Assembly: GCF_900142575.1 (NCBI RefSeq)
Contig: NZ_FRBI01000016.1
Coordinates: 1 to 64,000 of the forward strand
Reading direction: 5' to 3'
Source of the DNA: Actinacidiphila paucisporea
Lineage (GTDB): Bacteria > Actinomycetota > Actinomycetes > Streptomycetales > Streptomycetaceae
DNA: 64,000 bases
Shown one piece after another: positions 16,374 to 25,192 of this stretch. A program made the position numbers and the translations under genes. How positions within the stretch are numbered: the stretch's first letter is position 1; the number at the start of each line of letters is the position of its first letter. The notes below the pieces were generated by a model. It had not been told where the DNA came from and did not search any database. It saw only the letters and a list, made by a program, of their open reading frames with translations.

Positions 16374-19070
16374 TCAGGTGTCGGCGTCTTCCCAGGTGAG
16401 GGGAGCGAGGTCGCGCAGGGGCTGCCACCGGGGGGAGTTGACCAGGGCGGCGGCCTGCGTCATGGAGGAGCGGTCGATGGACACTTGCCACTCCCGGTCA
16501 GACAGGTACTCCGCCTCGAGTGCGGCCAGTTTCGCCAGCAGGCGTTCCTTTTCCGGGCTCCGATCGCTTCGTATTCCGCCTGCCGCGGTGCGGGCCTCCG
16601 ACAGTTCTCTCGCCCGTCGGCTCAGTTCATCGGTGCGGCCGCGGAGTTCTCTGGCTGTGACGCGCAAGGTGCTGTTGGCGTCGATGTCCAGTGCCACCTC
16701 GATCAGTGGAGTGCCCCGGGGGTGCGGGGGCAGGTCGGGGATATCGAGGACGGCGAGCGTCCTGCTGCCCGTGGCGATCGTGCTCTCGCCCTCAACGACG
16801 TGCAGGGTCATACGGGTCTGGCCGCTCGTGCTGGTTGCCGCGAGCTTCCGGCTGATCGTGGGGATGGTGGTGTTGCGTTCGATCACCTTCGCCACGGTGC
16901 CACCGTGGGTTTCGAAGCCGAGCGTGGCCGAGACGACGTCGAGGAGCAGCACGCCTTTGACACCTCCGGTGAGCACGCCCGCCTCCACCGCGGCCCCGCT
17001 GACGATCCCCTCGGGGATGAGACCCCGGTAGGGCTGCCTGCCTCCGGTGAGCCGGCGCACGAGGTCACCGATCGCGGGCATCCGCGTGGCCCCGCCGGTG
17101 AGGATCACCTGGTCGAGGTCCGAGGACCGTAATCCGGCGTCACGGATGGCCTGTTCGGCGGGTCGGCGACAGCGGTGCAGCAGATCCCGGGTCATGCTCT
17201 CGAACTCGGCGCGGGTGAGGGTCTCGTCGAGGTGCACGGGGAAGTGCGCGGTGGAAGCGAGGAAGGGGAGACGGATGGTGGCGCTGCTCGCCGACGACAG
17301 CTCCACCTTCGCCGCCTCGGCGGCCTCCTGAAGACGTTGGCGCGCCGGGATGTCCTGCGCAAGGTCGAGTCCGTACCCGTCCCACACCCGGCGCAGCAGG
17401 TGCTGGACGATCCGCTCGTCCCAGTCGTCGCCGCCGAGATGGGCGTCGCCTCCGGTCGACTTGACCTCCACCACACCGTGACTGACTTCGATGAGACTGA
17501 CGTCCAGGGTGCCGCCACCGAGGTCGAAGACCAGTACGGTGGTGTCTTCCTCCCTGTTCAGCCCGTATGTGAGGGCCGCGGCTGTGGGTTCGTTGAGGAC
17601 CCGCTGCACGTCGAATCCCGCACGGCGCGCCGCCTCCACCACGGCTGCCCGCTGGAGCAGGTCGAAGTTCGCGGGCACCGTCATGACCGTGAGGCCGGGC
17701 GGCTGACCGGCGTACGCCTCCGCGTCCTCCCGCAGACGTCGCAGGATCAGCTCCGCGACATCCTCCGCAGCCAACCGCACCGCCCCTCGTGTGATGCTCC
17801 AGTCCGTGCCCAGCCGCAGTTTCACCGACCGCGCCGTGTAGTCGGGGTTCGCGAGCGCCTGTCGCTTGGCGGCAGTGCCCACCAGGACTTCTCCGTCTGC
17901 CGCGACGGCCACCAGGCTCGGTGTCGTCAGAGCGCCCTCCGCGTTGGGGACCAGGCGTACGTCCTCGCCTTCGAGGAGCGCAATCGACGAGTTCGTCGTG
18001 CCGAAGTCGATGCCCGCCGCAGGGCCGGAGGAGCCGATGGGCTTACGGGGCGCCGAAGGGCGGGCGGGGCGGGCCGGCCGACCCACCGGTATCTCACCCA
18101 ACCCCCTTTCGTCCCACAACCGCGCTGCTCGGCTGGCGACTTCGCGATCACTGTCGGCGATGAGCCCGAGCAGCGCCGCCCTGGCGGCATCCCGGGTCGG
18201 TTCGCGGATGCTGCCGAGCAGGTGCCCGATGAGGTGGAGTGAGCCGATGCGCTTCCAGGGCTGGCTGTCCAGGACGGCGGTCCGCATCTCGGCGAGGCCG
18301 TCGACATCGACGTGCCTAGGGCTGCGGGCCAGGTAGATCGTGCCCTGGGCACTGTCCACGCTGAGCGTGGGGGTCTGGCCGTCGATGCGCTGCCGTACCT
18401 GTTCGTGGACGAAGTCGTAGAGTTCGTCGACGGAGATGAGGCCGTCGCCGTCCAGGTCGGCCGAGCCGTCTGCCAGACCGCGGATCACAGCCGAGGTGAA
18501 GACGGACGGCTGGGCGGCCGTGCGGCTGTAGCGGATGTCCTGTTCGCCTTCGTGGGAGTATTGGAGAGCGGTGGAGGCCGTCAGGACGACCCGGCCGTTG
18601 CCTGCGAAGGGCTCGGCCACATCGACGGTGGGTGTCCCGGCTTCGCGCCGTAGCGCGTTCAAGGTGAACGCCCCGCTGTAGCAGCAGTCGAGCAGGACGA
18701 CGATACGCCGTGACCGGCTCTCGCCCATGAAGGTGCCCACCATGTCCGCGGAGACAGCGGTCGAGCCGGGGTAGTCGCGCTCGGTGTCGCGCATGACGAA
18801 GTACAGGCGGTTGCGCACATCCTTCCAGCCGTGCAGCGACAGGTGCAGGACGAGCAGGTCGTCGCGCCCGGCCCGGGTGAAGAAGGACTCCAGCGCGCGC
18901 ATGGCCGCGCGCTGGCCGACATCGACGAGGACCTCGACCTGGAAACCCCCGATGTCCGGGTCGCTGAGCACCGACCGCAGTTGCGCGGCATCCGCCGCGG
19001 CGGCCGGCAGGAATGCGAAGTGGTGGTCGTCGTAGGTGCTGTTCGCGATGATCAGGGCGTGGTTCGCCAT
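16374..19070 (-). CDS. Caspase-like protease fused to an Hsp70/DnaK-like module
   Basis: An 898-residue cytoplasmic protein. Residues 1-250 form a C14 caspase-type domain: VLHLSLHGWKD supplies the catalytic His80 and VVLLDCCYSGAF the catalytic Cys130. A DLDGDGLISVDEL loop (about 205-217) looks like a calcium-binding EF-hand-like segment. Residues 353-730 are a full Hsp70 ATPase domain: GIDFGTTNSSIALLEG (phosphate 1), LNEPTAAALTYGL, VFDLGGGTLDVSLIEV (phosphate 2) and ILTGGATRMPAIGDLV (adenosine). A substrate-binding beta sandwich and a shortened helical lid follow. MANHALIIANS is taken as the start (GGGGAG just upstream); an ATG at 19106 would add 12 residues. It is preceded by the EACC1-type gene with a 7-base gap. 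I infer an ATP-gated death or cleavage effector. Confidence 0.92.
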   Translation of the reverse strand: MANHALIIANSTYDDHHFAFLPAAAADAAQLRSVLSDPDIGGFQVEVLVDVGQRAAMRALESFFTRAGRDDLLVLHLSLHGWKDVRNRLYFVMRDTERDYPGSTAVSADMVGTFMGESRSRRIVVLLDCCYSGAFTLNALRREAGTPTVDVAEPFAGNGRVVLTASTALQYSHEGEQDIRYSRTAAQPSVFTSAVIRGLADGSADLDGDGLISVDELYDFVHEQVRQRIDGQTPTLSVDSAQGTIYLARSPRHVDVDGLAEMRTAVLDSQPWKRIGSLHLIGHLLGSIREPTRDAARAALLGLIADSDREVASRAARLWDERGLGEIPVGRPARPARPSAPRKPIGSSGPAAGIDFGTTNSSIALLEGEDVRLVPNAEGALTTPSLVAVAADGEVLVGTAAKRQALANPDYTARSVKLRLGTDWSITRGAVRLAAEDVAELILRRLREDAEAYAGQPPGLTVMTVPANFDLLQRAAVVEAARRAGFDVQRVLNEPTAAALTYGLNREEDTTVLVFDLGGGTLDVSLIEVSHGVVEVKSTGGDAHLGGDDWDERIVQHLLRRVWDGYGLDLAQDIPARQRLQEAAEAAKVELSSASSATIRLPFLASTAHFPVHLDETLTRAEFESMTRDLLHRCRRPAEQAIRDAGLRSSDLDQVILTGGATRMPAIGDLVRRLTGGRQPYRGLIPEGIVSGAAVEAGVLTGGVKGVLLLDVVSATLGFETHGGTVAKVIERNTTIPTISRKLAATSTSGQTRMTLHVVEGESTIATGSRTLAVLDIPDLPPHPRGTPLIEVALDIDANSTLRVTARELRGRTDELSRRARELSEARTAAGGIRSDRSPEKERLLAKLAALEAEYLSDREWQVSIDRSSMTQAAALVNSPRWQPLRDLAPLTWEDADT

Positions 19071-19077
19071 GGGTGCG

Positions 19078-19458
19078 TCACTCCCCGTGGCGGCGGAGGA
19101 ACTCATCCAGCGCGCGCCGCTGTACCGCGTCGGAGGCCGCGGTCAGTTCGATCTCGTCGTCACCGAGCTTCAGCCGGACGGTGCCGGAACGCCCCCGGCC
19201 CAGCCAGTCGTGCACGAGACCGGCGAGCACCGGGAGCAGCGCTCCGCTGCCCCCCAGGCCGATGAGCAGCGCTCCCATTTCGAGCGCGCCCGTACCGCGG
19301 GTCCCTGGCGGCGGCGGAGCCTGCGGCACCCGCTCGATACTCGACAGGTCGAGCCCACGCAGTTCGTCCATCAGGTACTGGAGTTGTTCTTCGCCGTATT
19401 CCGCGTCGTCATCCCCGGTGTCGAACACGAGCCGCACCCGGAGTTCAGCTGCCGTCAC
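19078..19458 (-). CDS. EACC1-type effector-associated component
   Basis: A 126-residue protein matching the effector-associated constant component 1 pattern: a beta-alpha N-terminus (ELRVRLVFDTGDDDAEYGEE), a variable linker, a Gly-rich hydrophobic helix pair (ALEMGALLIGLGGSGALLPV then LAGLVHDWLGR), and a C-terminal strand-helix (TVRLKLGDDEIELTA). The Gly-rich segment may insert into or touch the membrane, or pack as a helical hairpin. The GTG start follows an AGGGGGG site. It lies directly upstream of the caspase-Hsp70 gene in one transcript. In known examples EACC1 is always beside a protease or other effector and is thought to sense or restrain it. Confidence 0.8.
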   Translation of the reverse strand: MTAAELRVRLVFDTGDDDAEYGEEQLQYLMDELRGLDLSSIERVPQAPPPPGTRGTGALEMGALLIGLGGSGALLPVLAGLVHDWLGRGRSGTVRLKLGDDEIELTAASDAVQRRALDEFLRRHGE

Positions 19459-19720
19459 GATGACTTACCCCCCTGGCGGGTGTCCTGAGCCCCTCCAATG
19501 GGCTCAGGGAACCGCGGACACCACGCTACTGAACGCGGCGGGCGAATGTCGGGTCGTTGCCGTGGCGAATCCCGCCCCCGCATGAGTCCGCCTGCGGCAG
19601 CGCAGGCACCCGGCTTGTACCCCGCCGGAAAAGCGGGGCGGTTACAAGCGGTTCAAGCCTTTGTCATGTCACATCCATACGTTGTGATCAGATCCGCCGA
19701 CCGTCGACTCTGGAGACAAC

Positions 19721-22700
19721 GTGAAGCTCCCGTTCGCCCGAAGATCAGCCGTGACGATCGGGGTAGCCCTCGTCGCCGCGCTGATCACCCCCGTGCAGGC
19801 CCACGGCGCCGCCCCGCCGACCGCGGCGGACGGTCCGCGGCCTGCACCGGTCACCGTGACGCTGATCACCGGCGACAAGGTGACGGTGACGACGGGACCC
19901 GACGGGTCGGTCCTCTCGGTGGACGCCGTCAAGCGCCCGCCGGGCGCCACCGGTTCGGTACGCACCTCCGTCGAGAACGGGGACACGTACGTGTTCCCCG
20001 ACGAGGCCATGGCCTACGTCGCGACCGACCGGCTCGACAAACAGCTCTTCGACGTCACCCGGCTGATAGCCCAGGGTTACGACGATGCGCACAGCAGTGA
20101 ACTCCCGCTGATCGTCACGCAGACGAAGGCCCCGGCCGCCCTCAGGTCCGACCTGGCCAAGGGCCCGGCCGCCCAGCCGCCCGGCGTGGATCTGCCGGGG
20201 GCGAAGACCACGCTGAGCCTTCCGTCCGTGCGCGGCGAGGCCGTACGCGCGAAGCGGTCGCAGTCCGCCGCCTTCTGGACCGCCCTCACCGGCACCGCGC
20301 GGCAGACCTCCCGGCTGCCGGCGGCGCCTACCGGTGAGACCGCGGGCACCGCGCCGTCCGTGGCCGCCGCACCGGCCGCGGACACCGCGCCGTCCTTCAC
20401 CGCCGGTGTCGACAGGGTGTGGCTCGACGGCAAGGCGCAGGCGACCCTCGCCGACAGCACCGCGCAGATCGGGGCTCCCGCAGCCTGGGCCGCGGGAGGC
20501 ACGGGCGCCGGGGTCCGGGTCGCGGTGCTGGACACCGGGGTGGACCTCACCCACCCGGACCTGGTGAAGCGCATCGTGGCGTCGAAGAACTTCGTCCCCG
20601 GCACCGACATCCTCGACCGGGCCGGCCATGGAACCCACACCGCCTCCACCGTCGCCGGTACCGGCGCCGCTTCCGACGGCAAGGAGCGCGGGGTCGCCCC
20701 CGGCGCCGATCTGCTGGTGGGCAAGGTCCTCGGCGACAACGGGTCGGGCGCGATGTCGGGGATCATCGAGGGCATGGAGTGGGCGGCGCGGACCGAGCAC
20801 GCCAGGGTGATCAACATGAGCCTGGGCACTCCGGTCTGGCGCACCCAGGACGACCCGCTGAGCCAGGCGGTGAACGAGCTGTCCTCCGAGACGGGCGCGC
20901 TCTTCGTCATCGCCGCGGGCAACACGGGCAACAGCCCCTACAGCGTGACCGCACCGGGCACCGCGGACGCCGCGCTCACCGTCGGGGCGGTGGACGCGTC
21001 CGACCACCTCGCCGACTTCTCCGCCGCCGGGCCGCGCATGGACGACGACGGCCTCAAACCGGATCTGACCGCTCCCGGCGTGGACATACTGGCGGCACGC
21101 TCGCAGTACATGAACGACGGAGGCGACGGCTACTACCGCTCGGACAGCGGCACTTCCATGGCGGCGCCGCACGTCGCGGGGGCTGCGGTCCTGCTGGCAC
21201 AGAAGCACCCGGGATGGACCGGGCAGCAGATCAAGGACGCGCTGATGAGCACCAGCGTGCCGACCCCCGACTACAGCCCCTACCAGGCCGGCAGCGGCCG
21301 GCTGAACGTGGCCGCCGCCTACCACCAGGACCAGGTCATCGCGACCGGATCAGTGGACGCGGGGCTCGTTCGCTGGTCGACCGACCCGCAGCGGAAGCAG
21401 ATCACCCGGCAGATCACATACACCAACACCACCGACGCGGCGATCACGCTGGATCTGTCGACCGACCACGGCGACTCGCCCGCCGGGGTGTTCACGCCGG
21501 CCGCCGGCCACGTCACCGTACCGGCGCTCGGATCCTCGACGGTCGACGTCGTGGTGGATCCGAACGGGCTGGCCCCTGGCCAGTACGCCGCCCAGGTCAC
21601 CGCGCGCTCCGCGGACGGTGAAGTACACACGGCCGTGGGGGTCTCCGTCGAGTCGGAGAAGTACGACCTCACCATCCACCTCAAGGACCAGGCCGGCAAG
21701 CCGTTGAGCGGCGACGTCGAGATCACCGGCGCCGACGGGAAGACCGTCGACAAGTGGGTCCAGGACGGCACGCTCACCAGCCGCTGGGCCCCCGGGTCGT
21801 ACACAGCCGTCACCACGGTGGATGTGCCGGGTCTGCACGGACCCCACTCCCTCGGTTTCGCGCTGCTGACCGTTCCCGAGTTCGACCTGACGGCCGACCG
21901 GGACATCGATCTCGACGCCTCGCGGATACGCCAGGTGAAGGTGGCGACATCCGAGCCGACCGCCATCGCGACCAGCAGGATCGACGTCTACCGCTCCTTC
22001 ACCTCCCGCACGCCCACACCCGGCGACAAGCAGGCCCTGCACGAGAACTTCTGGCCCTCGGCCGTCTACGACAGCCTGTGGGCCCTTCCTGCCAAGGGCA
22101 AGGTGACCAAGGGCAGTTTCGTCTTCACCACGCGGATCCGTGCCGTGCAGACTCCGCTGGAGATCACGTACAGCGGGCACAGCCTCGATGACGCCCTGGT
22201 GGTGCAGCCCGGTTCGCCGCTGCTGCCGGACGGCACGACCCGCCTGGACGCCGTCTTCGCGGGCAGCGGCTCGCCGGCCGACTACGCCGGCCTGTCCGCC
22301 GGCGGCAAGGCTGTGGTCGTACGGGCCGGTGGCACCGCGTCCCCCACGGATCAGGCCGCCGCGGCGCACGCCGCCGGTGCGTCGATGCTCCTGGTGGTCA
22401 ACGACGGCGACGGCCGCGGAGTCGACTGGTACGGCGAGCCCGACGGCGCCACGACCGGGCGGATCCCGGTGGCCTCGGTCACCATGGACGAGGGAGAGGC
22501 GCTGATCAGGAAGATCACCTCAGGAAAGGGCGGGGTGAAGCTGGCGGTCGAGGCGCACCCCGCACCGAAGTACCTGTACGACCTGGCCGACTACCACCTG
22601 GGAGGGGTGCCCGACGACCCCTCGCCCGCGACGGATCCCCGCAGCCTCGCCCGTATCCACCTCGACTTCGCCCCGCCGCACGGTGAGCAGGTCGTCGAGA

Positions 22701-23602
22701 GCCGGGAGGACAGTCCGCAGTACGAGTACGGGCCCGCCGCCAACCCGCACGCAGTGTGGGGGATGGTGCGGGTCGCGAAGTTCCCGCCGACCCCGGCCGC
22801 CCCTGGCGTGCGCACCGACTGGGTCTCCACCGGATCCGGCGTCAAGTGGCAGCAGTACGCGAGTATCGACGGCTGGCAGTCCAACACCGACGTGCGGTCC
22901 TTCGCGCCGGGCAGCGTACAGAAGGACCGCTGGTTCGGCCCCATCACGCGGCCGCGGCTGACCAGCGCCGAGATCCCGTTCCGTGGCGGGCCCGGCATGA
23001 GCCTCTTCGTCACGGGACCCGCGGGCGACGCGGGATCGGCGCACAACGCCTATGCCAATCTGGTGTCGGGGACGTTCTCGCTCTATCAGGGCGACACGCT
23101 GGTGACCCAGCGCAGAACCCAGGACGCGCCCTCACTCGACGTCTGGGGCCTGTCACCGCAGGAACTCCCGTACCAGCTGGTCGCCGACACCACGGCGGAC
23201 CCCGCGTTCGGCCCGTACTCCCCCACCACCCACACCGAGTGGGACTTCACCTCCGGCGCCCCTGAAGGCGTGGAGACCAAGGCCGTCCCGCTGGCCCAGC
23301 TGGACTACGGAACCGACCTGGACCCCGAGGGGCGGGCGAAGCGCACCTCGGACTTCTCCGTCACCCCCCAGATCCTCGGCAGCAACTCCGCCCATGACGC
23401 GATCTCCTCGGTCACGCTGAAGGTCTCCTACGACGACGGGGCCACCTGGCACCGCCAGGACCTCAGGGAGAAGCAGGGCACCTGGAAGACCACTCTGAAG
23501 GCTCCGCACGGGGCCGGCTACGTCTCCATCCGGGTCACCGCCAAGCAGCGCAACGGCGGCGGCATCACCCAGACCGTCATCCGGGCCTTCGGCCTGAAGT
23601 GA
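19721..23602 (+). CDS. Secreted S8 family serine protease (subtilase), 1293 residues
   Basis: An extracellular peptidase of the large streptomycete subtilase type. Signal peptide about 1-27 (RRSAVTIGVALVAALITPVQ then AHGA), then a propeptide region (VTVTLITGDKVTV) and a spacer. The catalytic domain begins near 250: Asp271 in VAVLDTGVDLTHPD, His303 in AGHGTHTAST, Asn401 in IAAGNTG (oxyanion hole) and Ser479 in GTSMAAPHVAG. A beta-rich C-terminal half with a PA-like insertion (GKAVVVRAGGTASPTDQA) follows. All catalytic residues are present. GGAGAC precedes the GTG start, and a 21-bp terminator hairpin follows at 23610. It would supply peptides from environmental or own proteins. Confidence 0.95.
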   Translation: MKLPFARRSAVTIGVALVAALITPVQAHGAAPPTAADGPRPAPVTVTLITGDKVTVTTGPDGSVLSVDAVKRPPGATGSVRTSVENGDTYVFPDEAMAYVATDRLDKQLFDVTRLIAQGYDDAHSSELPLIVTQTKAPAALRSDLAKGPAAQPPGVDLPGAKTTLSLPSVRGEAVRAKRSQSAAFWTALTGTARQTSRLPAAPTGETAGTAPSVAAAPAADTAPSFTAGVDRVWLDGKAQATLADSTAQIGAPAAWAAGGTGAGVRVAVLDTGVDLTHPDLVKRIVASKNFVPGTDILDRAGHGTHTASTVAGTGAASDGKERGVAPGADLLVGKVLGDNGSGAMSGIIEGMEWAARTEHARVINMSLGTPVWRTQDDPLSQAVNELSSETGALFVIAAGNTGNSPYSVTAPGTADAALTVGAVDASDHLADFSAAGPRMDDDGLKPDLTAPGVDILAARSQYMNDGGDGYYRSDSGTSMAAPHVAGAAVLLAQKHPGWTGQQIKDALMSTSVPTPDYSPYQAGSGRLNVAAAYHQDQVIATGSVDAGLVRWSTDPQRKQITRQITYTNTTDAAITLDLSTDHGDSPAGVFTPAAGHVTVPALGSSTVDVVVDPNGLAPGQYAAQVTARSADGEVHTAVGVSVESEKYDLTIHLKDQAGKPLSGDVEITGADGKTVDKWVQDGTLTSRWAPGSYTAVTTVDVPGLHGPHSLGFALLTVPEFDLTADRDIDLDASRIRQVKVATSEPTAIATSRIDVYRSFTSRTPTPGDKQALHENFWPSAVYDSLWALPAKGKVTKGSFVFTTRIRAVQTPLEITYSGHSLDDALVVQPGSPLLPDGTTRLDAVFAGSGSPADYAGLSAGGKAVVVRAGGTASPTDQAAAAHAAGASMLLVVNDGDGRGVDWYGEPDGATTGRIPVASVTMDEGEALIRKITSGKGGVKLAVEAHPAPKYLYDLADYHLGGVPDDPSPATDPRSLARIHLDFAPPHGEQVVESREDSPQYEYGPAANPHAVWGMVRVAKFPPTPAAPGVRTDWVSTGSGVKWQQYASIDGWQSNTDVRSFAPGSVQKDRWFGPITRPRLTSAEIPFRGGPGMSLFVTGPAGDAGSAHNAYANLVSGTFSLYQGDTLVTQRRTQDAPSLDVWGLSPQELPYQLVADTTADPAFGPYSPTTHTEWDFTSGAPEGVETKAVPLAQLDYGTDLDPEGRAKRTSDFSVTPQILGSNSAHDAISSVTLKVSYDDGATWHRQDLREKQGTWKTTLKAPHGAGYVSIRVTAKQRNGGGITQTVIRAFGLK

Positions 23603-23609
23603 CACCCCG

Positions 23610-23653
23610 AGGGGCCGGCGGCCGGCGCGTCCACGCGCCGGCCGCCGGCCCCT
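23610..23653. terminator. Bidirectional terminator hairpin
   Basis: Bases 23610-23630 and 23633-23653 are exact inverted copies (21-bp GC-rich stem, 2-base gap). It lies eight bases after the subtilase stop and about 100 bases past the stop of the convergent STAS gene, so it can end both transcripts. Confidence 0.8.
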
Positions 23654-23753
23654 CCCCCCGTAGTCCGGATCGGCTACGAGGAAGGGGACGGTCAGCCGTC
23701 AACGAGCTGCCGGGCCCGGTCGGCGAGCTGCCCAGCTGGGCACGCGCCGGGGT

Positions 23754-24104
23754 TTATTCGGCCTGTTGGGCGATGTGTGGGTGGGTGAAGAGCTGCTGGA
23801 GTCCGGTGATGTCGAGGAGGCGCTGAAGGAACGGGGGCCGGTTGTCCAGGTGCAGTCGTACGGAGTGTGCGCCGGCGTGGCGGTGGATCATCAGGAGGGA
23901 GGAAACGCCGACGGAGTCGCAGAAGGTGAGTTCGGCGCAGTCGAGCCGCAGGTCGTGCAGGCCGGGGTGGTCGACGAGGTGTCGCCGTGCCTGCTGGACC
24001 ACGGTGTCGCCGACGTTGTAGTCGAGGTCGCCCGCGAGGTGGAAGCATGCACTGCTCCGCCCGCACTCGACGGTCACGGTGAAAGGTGGGGGGATCGGCG
24101 TCAT
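23754..24104 (-). CDS. STAS-domain anti-anti-sigma factor
   Basis: A 116-residue SpoIIAA/RsbV-like protein. The STAS fold is visible: a central strand (DLRLDCAELTFCDSVGVSSL) with the phosphorylatable Ser64 directly after Asp63, then a helix LLMIHRHAGAHS and a strand VRLHLDN. In partner switching an anti-sigma kinase phosphorylates this Ser, and a PP2C removes the phosphate, so that the STAS protein can bind the anti-sigma factor. It is the last gene of a three-gene operon (PP2C, B12 protein, STAS) and overlaps the B12 gene by ATGA. No anti-sigma kinase or sigma factor is encoded nearby. Confidence 0.92.
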   Translation of the reverse strand: MTPIPPPFTVTVECGRSSACFHLAGDLDYNVGDTVVQQARRHLVDHPGLHDLRLDCAELTFCDSVGVSSLLMIHRHAGAHSVRLHLDNRPPFLQRLLDITGLQQLFTHPHIAQQAE

Positions 24105-25192
24105 GCGGGTGCTCCGGGGTGTGATCCGGTGGTGGTGGGCGCGCGGTCCAGCGCGAAGCGAGCCTGGTCCAGAAGCCGTGTGGCGCGGGGGAAGTCCTTG
24201 AGTTCGGCGGCGAGGATGTCCAGGGCGGGGTGCAGGGACCGGGCGGGTACATGGCGTGCGGTGAGGATGCCCGCGGTCCAGGTGATGAATCCGGTGAACA
24301 GGTCGTCGTCGTCGGTGTAGAGGGCGACGGTGAGGAACTCGACGATGTGCGCGATGTCTTCGGCGGTCCGCTCACGCTGATGGGCGGTGTAGGCGGCCAT
24401 CGCGGGAAAGCGGTCTTCGAGCTGGACGAGGACCGTCTTGACGAGCTGCGGCTGGGTGCGGGCGACGAGCGTGTACTCCTGGTCGGCCAGGTGGGGAAGA
24501 TCATCGACCTGATGGCGCCCGCTCGCGAGGTTCGGAGCCGGGATGCCGTCGGTGAGCTGCCGGGCGGCCGCGCGTGCGTCCGGTGCCCAGGCGTTGGCGC
24601 CGAGGAGGCGTGCGTAGCGGCCGTCGTGCCCGAAGGCGGCGCCGCCGGCGAGTACGGGTATGCCGATGGCCTGGCATGCGGTGATCGCCGCGTGGGCGGT
24701 GGGCAGCCTGGTGGGGATGGAAGAGGAAAGGGCCACCGTTTCCGCACCGCTGTTGTGGAGGTGGGCGATGAGGTGCTGAGTGGGCACCTGGGCGCCGAGG
24801 AAGTCGACCCGCCAGCCGCGCAGGGTGAGGACCTCGGCCAGGAGCCGGGCCGGCAGGGAATGCCATTCCTGGTCCACGCAGGCCACGGTGATGTGACCGC
24901 GGGTGGGCGGGGTGCGAGGGGCGGGGTGGTGGGCGAGAGCGGCGATGACCCGTTCGGTGATGGCGCTGGCCGCGTGCTCCTGCGCGACGCTGAGCCGGTT
25001 GGCGGCCCATTCGGTGCCCACCTTCGTCTGGACCGGGGCGATGAGGTCCAGCAGGACCGTCTCCGTATCCATTCCGTTGTCCAGAGCCGTGAAGACGATG
25101 CCGGCGGCGCGGTACTCGTCACGGGAGGTGACCGCCTCCCACAACTGGTCTCGCAGCTCCTCGGTGCTGGTGACGAGGGTGGGGGCGTTCAT
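24101..25192 (-). CDS. Cobalamin-binding sensor protein with CarH-like Wx9EH motif
   Basis: A 363-residue protein: an N-terminal four-helix B12-binding_2 bundle, a Rossmann-type B12 domain (about 100-230), and a helical C-terminal domain (QRERTAEDIAHIVEFLTVAL, FTGFITWTAGILTARHV). In the bundle, W62 and E72-H73 form Wx9EH, the motif that marks adenosylcobalamin photoreceptors such as CarH. The residue after the Trp is Ala, whereas CarH has the His that caps cobalt in the light state. The E-x-H pair at E109/H111 fits the lower-ligand loop, although Pro replaces the usual Gly. There is no DNA-binding domain. ATGA overlaps on both sides couple it to the PP2C and STAS genes. I infer that it relays light or B12 status to the partner switch. 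Confidence 0.88.
   Translation of the reverse strand: MNAPTLVTSTEELRDQLWEAVTSRDEYRAAGIVFTALDNGMDTETVLLDLIAPVQTKVGTEWAANRLSVAQEHAASAITERVIAALAHHPAPRTPPTRGHITVACVDQEWHSLPARLLAEVLTLRGWRVDFLGAQVPTQHLIAHLHNSGAETVALSSSIPTRLPTAHAAITACQAIGIPVLAGGAAFGHDGRYARLLGANAWAPDARAAARQLTDGIPAPNLASGRHQVDDLPHLADQEYTLVARTQPQLVKTVLVQLEDRFPAMAAYTAHQRERTAEDIAHIVEFLTVALYTDDDDLFTGFITWTAGILTARHVPARSLHPALDILAAELKDFPRATRLLDQARFALDRAPTTTGSHPGAPA

Noticed and set aside
15769..17031. A 420-codon plus-strand frame continuing from the trypsin-like start
   Set aside because: Only the first ~145 codons are protease; the remainder is Ser/Arg-rich antisense of the caspase-Hsp70 gene and has no family features.
24101..25192. B12-binding protein as a corrinoid methyltransferase subunit
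   Set aside because: No methyltransferase partner lies nearby. Coupling to PP2C and STAS genes and the Wx9EH motif fit a sensor better.
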